Assembly (NCBI RefSeq): GCF_002807665.1
Contig: NZ_PEAY01000001.1
Span: forward strand, 372,001-436,000
Reading direction: 5' to 3'
Source: Neoalteromonas facilis
Lineage (GTDB): Bacteria; Pseudomonadota; Gammaproteobacteria; Enterobacterales; Alteromonadaceae
Length of the DNA stretch: 64,000 nucleotides
The notes beneath the pieces are model-generated. The model ran no database searches, had not been told where the DNA came from, and saw nothing but the letters and a program-made list of their open reading frames with translations. The position numbers and the translations under genes are program-made. Shown here piece after piece: positions 1 to 10,218 of this stretch. Position 1 is the first letter of the stretch. Every line of letters starts with the position of its first letter.

Positions 1-1
1 A

Positions 2-475
2 ACACCCAAGAGTTTAGATAAAATCGATCGTCGTATTTTAATCGAACTGCAAAAAGATGGACGTTTATCCAATGTCGAACTTGCTAAAAGAGTTGGGTTA
101 AGCGCAAGCCCGTGTCTTGAGAGAGTCAAACGATTGGAAGGGCAGGGGTATATTACGGGTTACAAGGCCATGGTTGATCCTGAGAAACTTGGGGCAGCCA
201 TGTTAGTGTTTGTTGAAATAACGTTAACTAAAACATCGGTTGATATCTTTGCAGAATTTTCTGCTGCGGTTAAGTTGCATGATGATATACAGGAATGTCA
301 TTTGGTATCGGGCAATTTTGACTTCTTATTGAAAACACGAGTCGCGGATATGTCGAGTTATCGACGCTTGTTAGGCGATACGCTACTTAGGCTGCCTGGT
401 GTGAGTGAATCGCGGACATATGTGGTCATGGAAGAAGTCAAATCGACAACACAAGTACATATAAGCCTTAAATAG
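2..475 (+). CDS. lrp: Leucine-responsive regulator Lrp (5' end outside window)
   Basis: An open frame runs from base 2 to a TAA at 473-475, giving 157 residues; the few N-terminal residues lie before the window. The N-terminal part is an AsnC/Lrp winged helix (SLDKIDRRILIELQKDGR, then the recognition helix around LSASPCLERVKRLE), followed by the RAM/Lrp ligand domain ending in VVMEEVKSTT. Full-length Lrp is about 164 residues, so almost all of it is present. Lrp is a global regulator of amino-acid metabolism that wraps DNA as octamers or hexadecamers. It sits directly upstream of ftsK, as in enterobacteria and Alteromonadales, which supports Lrp itself rather than another family member. A TTG at 134 in the same frame lies inside the DNA-binding domain and is not the start. 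Confidence 0.93.
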   Translation, partial: TPKSLDKIDRRILIELQKDGRLSNVELAKRVGLSASPCLERVKRLEGQGYITGYKAMVDPEKLGAAMLVFVEITLTKTSVDIFAEFSAAVKLHDDIQECHLVSGNFDFLLKTRVADMSSYRRLLGDTLLRLPGVSESRTYVVMEEVKSTTQVHISLK

Positions 476-603
476 CAATCCAGAGTGGAAAATTATCACT
501 CTCTTTAGGTGGGTTGTGGTACCCTTTATAGCTAGATAATAAAAATAAACAGTGGACGCTTAAAGCAGCATCACACTGAGTTAAATCGAGTAATTCTAGG
601 GTT

Positions 604-3072
604 ATGGCGCGATTATCAGGTATTCAGCGATTGTTCGAAGTCGGCATGATGTTGGCGTGTACATTCGCATTTTTCTTATTGCTCTCAATCGTCTCTTTTA
701 ATCCAGCCGACCCAGGCTGGAGTCAAGTAGGCTTGCAAACCAATGTTCAAAACTGGGGCGGGGCAACAGGCGCTTGGGTGGCAGATATTCTGTTATTCTT
801 TTTTGGTTATCTTGCATACGCGGCGCCTATCGGTTGTGCGTTGATTGGCTGGTTCCTATTTCAGCACGTTAAAACTCTGGCTGAATTTGATTACTTAACC
901 ATAGGGTTGAGGATCATTGGCTTTGTATTATTTATGTTAGGTGCGTCAAGTTTACTTAGTCTTAACGCTGACAATATATACAGTTTTACTGCGGGCGGTA
1001 TGGTGGGAGACGTAATGAGCTCTGCGCTGATGCCATATTTTAACCTGGCCGGCACGACACTGCTTCTACTCTGTTTTGTCCTAACCGGCATTACGTTAAT
1101 GACGGGTCTATCTTGGCTTTTTGTTATCGATAGTATCGGCCGGTATACAATCAAAACCGCTAAAGCGACTACGTCGTTACCCCATAAATTTCAACAGCTA
1201 GAATTGCCTTCGATGAAACGCTTAAGCAATAACAACGAAGAGCTGTCTAGTGACGTAACCATTACTCGATTACGCGCCACGCCGGAAGATAATCCGAGCG
1301 CAGAGCCGGTCAAGCAACAACCCCATTTTGGTATTCCTGATGAAGTATTTGAAAACGATGTGTCCAGTCAGTCTTCTGATGCAGATTCTGAGGTGCCTGC
1401 GATCAGTCGAATAGACAGTTTAAAACAGCGTTTCGCCTCACGTCGTTCTATTGACAGAGAACATACAAGTGAACAAAACGAAGAGCAGTTAGTTAATAGT
1501 ACTACTGGCGGTGCTACCACATCACAGGGCAAAGCCGCCACGCAGGACGAAGTCGTCGTTAAATCTGAACCTTCGACGCCTATGCCTTCTTTTGACTTAC
1601 TTGAGCGACCAGATAAGCACGAGAACCCAATCTCACCGGAAGAGCTAGAACAAGTAAGCCGTTTAGTTGAACAAAAACTGGCAGACTTCAATATAGAAGC
1701 CAGTGTAGTAGGGGTGTACCCCGGCCCAGTGATCACACGATTTGAACTTGATTTAGCACCCGGCGTGAAAGTGAGCAAAATAACAGCCTTGTCTAAAGAC
1801 CTCGCCAGAGCGATGTCTGCTATTTCGGTTCGTGTCGTTGAAGTTATACCAGGCAAATCTGTGATTGGTCTGGAATTACCTAACAAAAATAGAGAAATGG
1901 TGCGCCTAAGTGAAGTCATTACCTGCGAAGCGTTCCAGTCTGCGGCTTCACCATTAACGATGGTGCTGGGGGCGGATATTTCGGGTAAACCGGTTATTGT
2001 TGACTTAGCCAAAATGCCACACTTACTTGTCGCGGGTACAACGGGTTCAGGTAAATCCGTTGGCGTAAACGTTATGATTTTGAGCTTATTGTACAAATCT
2101 AAGCCTGAAGACGTGCGTATGATCATGATTGATCCGAAGATGTTGGAATTGTCGGTTTACGAAGGAATTCCACACTTACTTGCCGAAGTTGTTACCGATA
2201 TGAAAGAAGCCGCTAATGCGCTGCGTTGGTGTGTAGGCGAAATGGAACGGCGGTATCGCTTAATGTCTGAGTTAGGCGTAAGAAATTTAAAAGGCTATAA
2301 CGCAAAGATATTAGCGGCGATAGAGTCAGGCACGCCAATTAAAGATCCGTTATGGCGTCATGAAGAGAGTATGCTGAATGAAGCGCCTGATTTAGAAAAG
2401 CTTCCGTCAATCGTTGTCGTCGTTGACGAATTTGCTGACATGATGATGATTGTGGGCAAAAAGGTCGAGGAGCTAATTGCGCGTATTGCACAAAAGGCGC
2501 GTGCAGCAGGCATTCACTTGGTATTGGCAACTCAGCGACCATCCGTCGATGTTATTACAGGGCTAATTAAAGCCAATATTCCAACCCGAATTGCGTTTCA
2601 AGTGTCGAGCAAAATTGACTCCAGAACCATTCTTGATCAGCAAGGCGCTGAAGCTTTATTAGGTGCTGGTGATATGTTGTATTTACCGCCAGGAACGGCT
2701 GTTCCGACACGTGTTCATGGAGCTTTTGTTGATGACCATGAAGTGCATGCCGTTGTAGCGGATTGGAAACAGCGCGGTGAACCAGAATACATCGATGAAA
2801 TATTGAACCCTGAAGCGACGGCTGAGATTTTACTTCCTGGCGAACAACCGGAAGGCGAGGATCAAGAGATGGACGCTTTTTATGATGAAGCGGTTGCTTT
2901 TGTAACACAAGCCCGCAAGGTATCGGTAAGTAGTGTGCAACGAAAATTTAGAATTGGTTACAATAGAGCCGCCAGAATTGTTGAACAAATGGAACTAAGC
3001 GGCGTCGTAAGTGCATCGGGCCATAACGGCAATAGAGAGGTATTAGCTCCACCTCCGCCACCAAGGGATTAA
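604..3072 (+). CDS. ftsK: DNA translocase FtsK
   Basis: This 822-residue septal DNA pump couples division to chromosome segregation and activates XerCD at dif. The N-terminus has four predicted membrane helices (about residues 14-175). A short hydrophilic linker (about 190-340) follows, far shorter than the E. coli linker. The motor has Walker A GTTGSGKS near residue 478 and a Walker B ending in VVVVDEFAD near residue 605. The C-terminal winged-helix gamma domain (about 755-815, [18 protein letters not shown]) reads KOPS sequences. The end is proline-rich (APPPPPRD). lolA starts 3 bases downstream, so the two are probably co-transcribed. A weak GGG lies just before the ATG at 604. Confidence 0.97.
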   Translation: MARLSGIQRLFEVGMMLACTFAFFLLLSIVSFNPADPGWSQVGLQTNVQNWGGATGAWVADILLFFFGYLAYAAPIGCALIGWFLFQHVKTLAEFDYLTIGLRIIGFVLFMLGASSLLSLNADNIYSFTAGGMVGDVMSSALMPYFNLAGTTLLLLCFVLTGITLMTGLSWLFVIDSIGRYTIKTAKATTSLPHKFQQLELPSMKRLSNNNEELSSDVTITRLRATPEDNPSAEPVKQQPHFGIPDEVFENDVSSQSSDADSEVPAISRIDSLKQRFASRRSIDREHTSEQNEEQLVNSTTGGATTSQGKAATQDEVVVKSEPSTPMPSFDLLERPDKHENPISPEELEQVSRLVEQKLADFNIEASVVGVYPGPVITRFELDLAPGVKVSKITALSKDLARAMSAISVRVVEVIPGKSVIGLELPNKNREMVRLSEVITCEAFQSAASPLTMVLGADISGKPVIVDLAKMPHLLVAGTTGSGKSVGVNVMILSLLYKSKPEDVRMIMIDPKMLELSVYEGIPHLLAEVVTDMKEAANALRWCVGEMERRYRLMSELGVRNLKGYNAKILAAIESGTPIKDPLWRHEESMLNEAPDLEKLPSIVVVVDEFADMMMIVGKKVEELIARIAQKARAAGIHLVLATQRPSVDVITGLIKANIPTRIAFQVSSKIDSRTILDQQGAEALLGAGDMLYLPPGTAVPTRVHGAFVDDHEVHAVVADWKQRGEPEYIDEILNPEATAEILLPGEQPEGEDQEMDAFYDEAVAFVTQARKVSVSSVQRKFRIGYNRAARIVEQMELSGVVSASGHNGNREVLAPPPPPRD

Positions 3073-3075
3073 AAG

Positions 3076-3690
3076 ATGATTAATAACTTTGTAATTGCGC
3101 TTGTCTTTACAATTACGAGCCTATCGAGCATGGCAAGTGACGATGCCAAATCACAATTAAGAAGTATGCTCAAGGATATCAATACCTATCAGGCATCCTT
3201 TACACAGATTGTAAAAGATGCCCAGAAGAATCTGGTACATGAAGCGTCGGGCTCCATAGTCATTGAGCGCCCACAAAAGTTGTATTGGCATACCGAACTG
3301 CCAGATGAGGTTTTATTGGTAGCTGATGGGCAATCCGTATCACAAGTCGATTACTTTGTTGAGCAAATAACCGTGGTCGATCAAAGTGATGCCGTTCAAG
3401 ACAATCCTATTATGCTGTTAGCATCAGACAATGATGCGGATTGGCTTAATGTAAACGTGACCTTTAGTGAAGACGCGTTTGTTGTCACCCCAATAAATGA
3501 AAGTGCGATAACGCAACTCAAGTTAGTGTTCGATGATAATCAGTTAAGCAGCTTAGAAAGTATCGACACACAACAACAAAAAAGTGTATTAACGTTTACA
3601 GGCAGAGTGATCAATCAAGCTGTACCTGCTGATCGTTTTATCGTCGAGAATATTGGTGGATTCGTGCTGGATGACCAACGCAAACGATAA
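3076..3690 (+). CDS. lolA: Outer-membrane lipoprotein carrier LolA
   Basis: This 204-residue periplasmic chaperone takes lipoproteins from LolCDE and passes them to LolB at the outer membrane. A signal peptide is visible (about residues 1-20, ending LSSMAS). The mature part has the LolA pattern: TYQASFTQIVKD near residue 36, then ASGSIVIERPQKLYWHTE, which gives the half-barrel with aromatic and arginine lid residues. It starts 3 bases after ftsK. Its 3' end overlaps the start of rarA by 20 bases, so translation is probably coupled. The order ftsK-lolA-rarA is standard for the class. Confidence 0.93.
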   Translation: MINNFVIALVFTITSLSSMASDDAKSQLRSMLKDINTYQASFTQIVKDAQKNLVHEASGSIVIERPQKLYWHTELPDEVLLVADGQSVSQVDYFVEQITVVDQSDAVQDNPIMLLASDNDADWLNVNVTFSEDAFVVTPINESAITQLKLVFDDNQLSSLESIDTQQQKSVLTFTGRVINQAVPADRFIVENIGGFVLDDQRKR

Positions 3691-5014
3691 TTTATCACTT
3701 TTTCCTCCACCAGAGCTCAACGCTCCACTTGCCGCGCGTTTACGTCCAACTTGTCTTGAAGACGTTGTTGGTCAACAACATTTAATTGCAGACGGTAAGC
3801 CGTTGGCGGAAATTCTGCGCCAAGACGCCTCTACATCAATCATATTGTGGGGCCCTCCAGGCACGGGCAAAACGACGTTAGCAGAACTCATTGCACAACA
3901 CAGCAATGCAAACTTCATCCGTATATCGGCGGTGACTGACGGCGTAAAAGAGATCAGAGGCGCTATCGAAAAGGCGACTCATGCTTTAGAGCAGCATCAG
4001 CGTACGGTGGTATTTGTGGATGAAGTACACCGTTTCAATAAATCCCAGCAAGATGCGTTTCTACCGCATATAGAGTCTGGTTTGATCCAATTTATTGGCG
4101 CAACAACAGAGAATCCTTCGTTTTCGCTTAATAACGCGTTGCTCTCACGTACGCGTTTGTTTGTATTAAAGTCTTTAAGTACAGAGGATTTAGAAGCGTT
4201 GATTATAAAAGCAACCAAAGCGATAAATCATAGCCGTGAAAAGCCTCTGACCGTTACGCCACAAGCGATTAAAAGCCTTCTTAATGTTTCTTCAGGAGAT
4301 GGGCGAAAGTTATTAACTCAGTTTGAACTGGCCGTTCAGTTATGCGATGGCGATACTGTTGAGTTGGCTCATGTCACTATGGCTCAGGGGGAAACCTCGA
4401 CCGCGTTTGATCGCGGCGGTGATTATTTTTATGATCATTTGTCGGCTTTTCACAAGTCAGTAAGAGGATCTTCTGTTGATGGAGCCTTGTTCTACTTTGC
4501 ACGTTTAATACAAGCGGGTTGTGAGGCCACTGTTGTAGCTCGTCGTTTATTGGCGATAGCCAGTGAAGATATTGGTAATGCAGATCCAAAAGCTTTACAA
4601 GTGTGTCTAAATGCTTGGGATATCTATCATCGCGTAGGGGCATCTGAAGGTGAAAGAGCGATAGCGCAAGCAATTGTATATTGCGCATTGGCCCCTAAAA
4701 GTAATGCAGTTTACGCAGCATTTAAAGCAGCAAAGCAAGCAGCTCAAAAGCACCCTGACGCACCAATCCCCAATCACTTACGTAACGCGCCAACGGCTGT
4801 TGCACGCTCTCAAGGACATGGGGAGGGTTATCGCTATGCACATAATGAGCCCAATGCCTATGCTGCCGGTGAGGTATATTTACCCGAAAATGTTGACGGT
4901 GGATTTTATTACCCTACTGAACGCGGGTTTGAAAAGCAGTTGAAAGCCAAGCAAGATTTTTTGGATAGTCTTGATTTACATTTTCATCAAAATAACGGGA
5001 ATCACGCAGAATGA
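3671..5014 (+). CDS. rarA: Replication-associated recombination protein RarA (MgsA)
   Basis: A 447-residue AAA+ ATPase that acts at stalled replication forks with SSB. Walker A GPPGTGKT lies near residue 61 and a DEVH-type Walker B (VVFVDEVHRF) near 116; sensor-1 GATTENPSF follows. The C-terminal MgsA tetramerisation region includes residues resembling IASEDIGNADP. The ATG at 3671 gives MTNANDNLSLF, matching the usual family N-terminus, and was chosen over a TTG six codons upstream. The gene overlaps lolA by 20 bases and crcB by 4 (ATGA), so lolA-rarA-crcB looks like one translationally coupled unit. Confidence 0.95.
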   Translation: MTNANDNLSLFPPPELNAPLAARLRPTCLEDVVGQQHLIADGKPLAEILRQDASTSIILWGPPGTGKTTLAELIAQHSNANFIRISAVTDGVKEIRGAIEKATHALEQHQRTVVFVDEVHRFNKSQQDAFLPHIESGLIQFIGATTENPSFSLNNALLSRTRLFVLKSLSTEDLEALIIKATKAINHSREKPLTVTPQAIKSLLNVSSGDGRKLLTQFELAVQLCDGDTVELAHVTMAQGETSTAFDRGGDYFYDHLSAFHKSVRGSSVDGALFYFARLIQAGCEATVVARRLLAIASEDIGNADPKALQVCLNAWDIYHRVGASEGERAIAQAIVYCALAPKSNAVYAAFKAAKQAAQKHPDAPIPNHLRNAPTAVARSQGHGEGYRYAHNEPNAYAAGEVYLPENVDGGFYYPTERGFEKQLKAKQDFLDSLDLHFHQNNGNHAE

Positions 5015-5379
5015 ATTACCTGTATGTCGCCATTGGCGGTGCCATTGGCGCCAGTCTCCGATATTTTGTCATGTTAAGAGCAGAAGATTGGTTTGGAAAA
5101 GGCATGCCCTTTGGTACACTAGCGGTTAACGTAATTGGCTCCTTTTTATTAGGTGTATTTTATGCGCTAATGCATCAAAATGCGCCGATTGATAATGCGT
5201 ACCGCGCGTTTTTTGCCATAGGTGTATTGGGCGCATTTACTACGTTTTCAACCTTCTCGTTTGATACGGTTTTGCTACTCCAACAGGGAGAGTGGTTAAA
5301 AGCATTGGCCAACGTTGGACTTAATGTATTTGTTTGTATTATCGCCGCAGGATCTGCGGTGTATTTAGTGAAAGGATAA
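5011..5379 (+). CDS. crcB: Fluoride channel Fluc/CrcB
   Basis: A 122-residue four-helix membrane protein that forms the dual-topology dimeric fluoride exporter. Family marks are GAIGASLRY near residue 10, PFGTLAVNVIGSFLLG (32-47, with the conserved Asn) and the phenylalanine-rich GAFTTFSTFSFD (about 75-86), which lines the ion path. Its ATG overlaps the rarA stop codon, so expression is probably tied to rarA. I see no fluoride riboswitch: the 9-base gap to serS and the upstream coding sequence leave no room for one. A single gene suggests a homodimer. Confidence 0.93.
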   Translation: MNYLYVAIGGAIGASLRYFVMLRAEDWFGKGMPFGTLAVNVIGSFLLGVFYALMHQNAPIDNAYRAFFAIGVLGAFTTFSTFSFDTVLLLQQGEWLKALANVGLNVFVCIIAAGSAVYLVKG

Positions 5380-6675
<1,296 letters not shown>

Positions 6676-6676
6676 G

Positions 6677-7018
6677 TTACAAGCACTTGGCAGGTTTAGG
6701 TAAACCTGCCAATTTTGTTGCCTGTTTAGCTGGTCCATTGGGAAAGAGTCGATGTAAATATCGGCTGTTGCCCTTATCGGGGCCTAACGAAGCAGCCATG
6801 GCTTTCACTAGTGCTCTAATAGCTGGGCTGGTTTCATATTCCAGGTAAAAGTTACGCACAAACCAAATAACTTCCCAGTGAGACTCGGTCAAAGTAACGT
6901 TGTCTAATTCTGCTATATACAAAGCAACAGACTCAGACCAGTCTTGAACGTTCTTCAAGTAACCTAATTTATCCACCGGTATAGAACGTTCGTCTACAAC
7001 TATCGCGTTGTCACTCAT
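6677..7018 (-). CDS. tusE: Sulfur-relay protein TusE (DsrC family)
   Basis: A 113-residue protein that accepts persulfide sulfur from TusBCD and hands it to MnmA for 2-thiolation of wobble uridine in tRNA Lys, Glu and Gln. The conserved C-terminal swinging arm ends in PKPAKCL with the penultimate cysteine. The second cysteine of true sulfite-reductase DsrC is missing, which fits TusE rather than DsrC. The ATG at 7018 ([10 protein letters not shown]) was preferred over an upstream in-frame start. The gene overlaps tusB by 4 bases and converges on serS with one base between stop codons. Confidence 0.94.
   Translation of the reverse strand: MSDNAIVVDERSIPVDKLGYLKNVQDWSESVALYIAELDNVTLTESHWEVIWFVRNFYLEYETSPAIRALVKAMAASLGPDKGNSRYLHRLFPNGPAKQATKLAGLPKPAKCL
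6687..6719 (+). terminator. Intrinsic terminator of serS, inside the tusE coding sequence
   Basis: A perfect inverted repeat (TTGGCAGGTTT at 6687-6697 against AAACCTGCCAA at 6702-6712, loop AGGT) is followed by TTTTGTTG on the + strand. It starts 12 bases after the serS stop. The same bases encode the conserved C-terminal residues of TusE on the other strand. Downstream of the stem in the tusE direction there is no U-run, so it should act only on serS transcripts. Confidence 0.8.
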
Positions 7019-7278
7019 AATGAAATACTTCTCTTTGCAGACACTTGCCACTTAGCAGCTTCATTAAGGGGTATCGTTGCAATGTCAGGAAATTGAATAC
7101 CTCTGACGTACATATGCTCCTCACAGGCATAAATATCGCACATAAGATGCTCTTTTAATTTGTCACAATAATAAAGCGCATCTTCCATGACAATTACGGT
7201 ATCTTGGCTATTGATAAGTTGAAGCCGGTCATCAGATGTAACGTCAGACTGAAGTTTTCGAATAACCCAAAGTGTCAT
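7015..7278 (-). CDS. tusB: Sulfur-relay subunit TusB (DsrH family)
   Basis: An 87-residue subunit of the hexameric TusBCD complex in tRNA 2-thiouridine synthesis. It is recognised by position between tusC and tusE, by size (about 95 residues in E. coli) and by the DsrH-like core with a hydrophobic strand, EDALYYC and a cysteine. It overlaps tusE by 4 bases and follows tusC with one base between. Sequence conservation of TusB is low, so the call leans partly on context. Confidence 0.88.
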   Translation of the reverse strand: MTLWVIRKLQSDVTSDDRLQLINSQDTVIVMEDALYYCDKLKEHLMCDIYACEEHMYVRGIQFPDIATIPLNEAAKWQVSAKRSISL

Positions 7279-7279
7279 C

Positions 7280-7636
7280 TTAAAAGCTCACCACAAAATC
7301 ATATTGATCAGTCAAAGCCGATAATTGGTTTGTGTCCAATATTTCGGCCCCCTCAATATCATTGATAAAATTAACGCAACGCTGCGTAAGACTCTGTTCG
7401 CAGATATATACATGCTCAACATCAAAAAAGTTAAGGGACTTGAGTCTTTTTTTCGCATCTTTTGTTTTAAACACATCCTGCGTAGCAGCCGTGAGCACAT
7501 GAAATACACCATCATTGATCAATAAAACATCGCAAGAATGACCGTAACCGCCTGCAGCCATAGCAAAGTCTAATGCATCTTTACTTTCAGTCGTTTGATG
7601 TGGTGCTTGTGAAATGATGCTGAGAATGGTTGCCAT
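7280..7636 (-). CDS. tusC: Sulfur-relay subunit TusC (DsrF family)
   Basis: A 118-residue DsrE/DsrF-like subunit of TusBCD. It shows the family start with a beta strand, then APHQTTESKDALDFAMAAG and a central strand leading into DGVFHVL. It shares its first base with the last base of tusD (7636). No catalytic cysteine is expected in this subunit; transfer runs through TusD to TusE. Length matches E. coli TusC (119). Confidence 0.92.
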   Translation of the reverse strand: MATILSIISQAPHQTTESKDALDFAMAAGGYGHSCDVLLINDGVFHVLTAATQDVFKTKDAKKRLKSLNFFDVEHVYICEQSLTQRCVNFINDIEGAEILDTNQLSALTDQYDFVVSF

Positions 7637-8025
7637 TAAAATTGCACCAACTTATCTGCGTCGTGCAAACGGGTAAAGAATTCTCCAATACCAACTTGCT
7701 CGAACGGTTGATGTAAATTGTATCCATTCGCTTCATATTCATGGGAGAGGGCAGTATCAATAACGCCGCGCTTCTCAGCTGATGATACGCAAACCAGTAA
7801 AGGGATATTAAATTCTAGCGAAAACTCACGCCATGCAGTGTTTGCATTAAATTCATCAGATGGTACATGGAGATAACCATTCGCATTTGCACAACCAGCT
7901 TGATAGAAAAAAACGTTGTTGATGGCATGTCCAGCAGAGAGAAAAGTGCGCAATGTAAACAAAGCTTCTTGCATACGTAATGCATGTTCAGGACTGCTGG
8001 TAATTAGGCAACTTACTGTTTTCAT
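7636..8025 (-). CDS. tusD: Sulfur-relay subunit TusD (DsrE family)
   Basis: A 129-residue subunit that receives sulfur from TusA on its active cysteine and passes it on to TusE. Visible marks are NVFFYQAGCANAN (about residues 38-50), then CVSSAEKRGVID carrying the conserved cysteine, and the C-terminal DKLVQF typical of TusD. I chose the ATG at 8025 because a GGA lies 5 bases upstream on the - strand; an ATG at 8031 is possible. It is the first gene of tusDCBE. The terminator of the upstream yccA-like gene ends only about 8 bases before this start, so tus expression may depend on read-through or a promoter hidden there. Confidence 0.93.
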   Translation of the reverse strand: MKTVSCLITSSPEHALRMQEALFTLRTFLSAGHAINNVFFYQAGCANANGYLHVPSDEFNANTAWREFSLEFNIPLLVCVSSAEKRGVIDTALSHEYEANGYNLHQPFEQVGIGEFFTRLHDADKLVQF

Positions 8026-8032
8026 ATACATC

Positions 8033-8060
8033 CAAAAAAAACACCCCATAGAAGGGGCGT
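8033..8060 (-). terminator. Intrinsic terminator after the yccA-like gene
   Basis: Read on the - strand, ACGCCCC (8060-8054), loop ttctat and GGGGTGT (8047-8041) form a 7-bp stem with one G-U pair, followed by eight T (8040-8033). It lies 28 bases after the stop codon of the Bax-inhibitor-like gene and just before tusD. Confidence 0.8.
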
Positions 8061-8087
8061 TTTCTTTAATTAAACCCTAACAATCTA

Positions 8088-8756
8088 TTAGTCATCACCA
8101 CCAAAGGCACCCAATAGGTGTAGAAGTGAAGTGAAAATATTATATATGTTTAGGTACAAGGATACAGTAGCCAAAATATAGTTTGTTTCGCCACCATTAA
8201 TAATGCGACTTGTATCGAACAGGATAAAGCCAGACATTATGAAAATAATGGCTGCATTAAGTGCTAGAAATACCGCTGGCACTTGGAAGAATATGTTGGC
8301 AATGGCTGCAATCAACACAACGACCATACCGACTACAAGGAACCCACCAAGGAAAGAAAAATCTTTCTTTGTCGTCAATGCATAGGCTGATAGCGATAGA
8401 AACACGATAGCGGTGCCGCCTAATGCCTGCATAATGATGGATGGACCGTTAGCAAATCCAGCATAGAACGACAATATCGGACCAAGCGCTGCACCAAATA
8501 ATCCGGTAAATAGGAATACTAAACCAATACCTGCCGCAGAATTAGCCTTACGGTTAAGGATGAATAATGTAACGATACCACCAATCATAAAGCCAATAGA
8601 TGCTAAGCGACTGATCCCTACAGCCATGGCAATACCCGCACACAAAGCACTAAACGCCAGTGTCATCGATAGCAACATATAAGTACTGCGAAGTACTTTA
8701 TTCGTCTGAATAGCAGACTCTTGTGCTGAACTAGCGTACATCGAACGATGTTCCAT
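8088..8756 (-). CDS. yccA: YccA/Bax inhibitor-1 family membrane protein
   Basis: A 222-residue integral membrane protein with seven predicted helices and a short soluble N-terminus (MEHRSMYASSAQESA). The conserved end FILFDTSRIINGGETNYI followed by ATVSLYLNIYNIFTSLLHLL is the BI-1 signature, with the di-aspartyl region near the C-terminus. The E. coli homologue YccA is a substrate and modulator of the FtsH protease and protects SecY. In many gammaproteobacteria yccA is adjacent to tusE, as here with tusDCBE, which supports the name. It ends in an intrinsic terminator. Confidence 0.9.
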   Translation of the reverse strand: MEHRSMYASSAQESAIQTNKVLRSTYMLLSMTLAFSALCAGIAMAVGISRLASIGFMIGGIVTLFILNRKANSAAGIGLVFLFTGLFGAALGPILSFYAGFANGPSIIMQALGGTAIVFLSLSAYALTTKKDFSFLGGFLVVGMVVVLIAAIANIFFQVPAVFLALNAAIIFIMSGFILFDTSRIINGGETNYILATVSLYLNIYNIFTSLLHLLGAFGGDD

Positions 8757-8960
8757 TTTTACCCTCCAACAGGTGTTAACGTCTTATAACAGATTACAGC
8801 GAAAACGGGATCGCTTGTTTATAGAGTACTTTGTATGGTGTTTAGTTCCAATTTTCAAGTGCTTTCAAATAGCTAAACGACAGATTTCTCGATGAATTGT
8901 ATCAATTCCGCCCGAACTGACTAATTACTAGGCAAACGAACATTTTTTTTGAATTACTAC

Positions 8961-8989
8961 TTTACAAGCACAACGTTCATCATTAACAT
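8961..8989 (+). promoter_or_regulatory. Likely sigma-70 promoter of tRNA-Ser
   Basis: TTTACA (8961-8966), a 17-base spacer and TAACAT (8984-8989) lie 11 bases before the tRNA. The GC-rich stretch CGCAGC after the -10 box resembles a stringent-control discriminator. Inferred from position and match only. Confidence 0.5.
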
Positions 8990-9000
8990 TCGCAGCACTT

Positions 9001-9092
9001 GGAGAGGTGGCAGAGTCCGGTTGAATGCACCTGACTTGAAATCAGGCGAAGGGTCAAACCTTCCGGGGGTTCGAATCCCTCCCTCTCCGCCA
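9001..9092 (+). tRNA. tRNA-Ser (anticodon UGA)
   Basis: Acceptor stem GGAGAGG pairs with the 3' CCTCTCC; the anticodon arm CTGA-CTTGAAA-TCAG gives anticodon TGA, reading UCA and related codons. A long variable arm and GGTTCGAATCC T arm are present. CCA is encoded (9090-9092). It stands alone with its own promoter and terminator. Confidence 0.97.
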
Positions 9093-9097
9093 AATTT

Positions 9098-9125
9098 AAA
9101 GGGCTGCAGAAATGCGGCCCTTTTT
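9098..9125 (+). terminator. Intrinsic terminator of tRNA-Ser
   Basis: AAAGGGC-TGCA-GAAA-TGC-GGCCCTTTTT starts 6 bases after the tRNA CCA. The GC-rich stem with GAAA loop and a T-run make a strong terminator. Confidence 0.88.
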
Positions 9126-9534
9126 CGTAATTGTTACATAACCGTTACCAACTCTACTAGAAATCATAATTTTCTCATTCATATTATCAAAACCTGCTTA
9201 TCATTCGAGTTATTCACCAATCTAAGTCGCGGATCTATTTTTTCACGCTTAAACCTTTTCTTATTTACGTTGCTCTAACTGACACATATTTATTGTGCTG
9301 AGTTAAAACGCGAACAATTGCATGCTTTAAATTACGATATTAATTTCTGTAAATAAAATGTCAGCTTTTTTTACAGAATAGATCTTTTTTTGAACGTCAA
9401 CTCGAACAGATAAGCTACAACACGTTGATATTTAAAGCGTTTATAAAGTTGGCCCAGGATATGCTTTTGTAAAGCGAACGTAAACAATCTTTCTTTACAG
9501 CAAGAATGACAATTTAAATCCAAGGAGCTATGGC
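9126..9534. other. Intergenic region before the PEP-CTERM gene
   Basis: About 400 AT-rich bases without a credible gene. The only strong elements are a sigma-54-like promoter (9449-9465) and the ribosome-binding site AAGGAG at 9522-9527. The large upstream space would suit enhancer-binding sites, but I could not define one. Confidence 0.6.
9449..9465 (+). promoter_or_regulatory. Sigma-54 (RpoN) type promoter of the PEP-CTERM gene
   Basis: TTGGCCCAGGATATGCT carries the invariant GG (9451-9452) and GC (9463-9464) separated by exactly ten bases, as in TGGCAC-N5-TTGC promoters. The -12 element reads ATGC rather than TTGC. Transcription would start near 9476, about 60 bases before the ATG. PEP-CTERM genes in other bacteria are often RpoN-dependent through PrsK/PrsR, which makes the match more believable. 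Confidence 0.6.
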
Positions 9535-10140
9535 ATGATTAAACGTTTATTAGCAGGAGTATTTGCATTAACTGCTTCAGTGGCAGCATACGCGGTACCC
9601 ATTACAGATGTTCAAGACTATACATCGAATACCGCTAGCGAATATTTTGTCGATAACGACGCAAACAAATACGATTCTGGTATTTGGCGTGGTGCATCAG
9701 AAGACTGGGGATGGGTTCACAATGCTATCGCTGGTACTTTTTCGTCAATTATTCTTGAAATCTCCGCATTTGATATTGATAGTCCTGACGAAATTGATAA
9801 TGTTTATGCGTGGGACGGTTCTGATTGGTTTCTATTAGGAAACCTAATGGGAACGGATGATACTTGGGAATTTACAGTCTTTGACCTGACTGGTTATGCT
9901 TGGGCAGAGACTCAGGTGAATGCAGGGCTTCAACTTTGGCTAGATATTGATGTTGCTAATGAAGGTTGGTTAGTAACGCTGGCCAAATCAACCCTAAGTG
10001 TTGACGGTGGTAACCAACAATGTGTACCTCAACCAGGTGCACCTTGCACATCTACAAATGTATCAGAGCCGTACACTGTTGCGCTATTAGGTCTAAGCCT
10101 ATTCGGTCTTGCGTCAGTACGTCGTCGCAAGCAAGCATAA
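9535..10140 (+). CDS. PEP-CTERM sorting-signal exported protein, unknown function
   Basis: A 201-residue exported protein. A signal peptide (about 1-20, ending AAYA) precedes an acidic, tryptophan-rich body with many D/N residues. The C-terminus is a three-part sorting signal: SEP (a variant of the PEP motif) near residue 177, a hydrophobic stretch (YTVALLGLSLFGLASV) and the basic tail RRRKQA. Exosortase is expected to cut there and release or anchor the protein at the envelope. A pair of cysteines (about 161 and 169) flanks a proline-rich linker. AAGGAG lies 7 bases before the ATG. No exosortase gene is in the window, so it is an orphan target. Its binding or structural role is unknown; such proteins are often linked to exopolysaccharide or floc formation. 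Confidence 0.85.
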   Translation: MIKRLLAGVFALTASVAAYAVPITDVQDYTSNTASEYFVDNDANKYDSGIWRGASEDWGWVHNAIAGTFSSIILEISAFDIDSPDEIDNVYAWDGSDWFLLGNLMGTDDTWEFTVFDLTGYAWAETQVNAGLQLWLDIDVANEGWLVTLAKSTLSVDGGNQQCVPQPGAPCTSTNVSEPYTVALLGLSLFGLASVRRRKQA

Positions 10141-10184
10141 GTTAAGGTTAATAACCTAAACTGTTTAAAATCTAAGTGTTGAAT

Positions 10185-10218
10185 AAAGCCCGACGTTAAT
10201 AGCTCGGGCTTTTTTTTA
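10185..10218 (+). terminator. Intrinsic terminator of the PEP-CTERM gene
   Basis: AAAGCCCGA (10185-10193), a 10-base loop and TCGGGCTTT followed by a long T-run, 45 bases after the stop codon. Confidence 0.88.

Noticed and set aside
8949-9278. A 109-codon open frame over tRNA-Ser
   Set aside because: It reads through the tRNA and its terminator; the translation has no plausible protein features.
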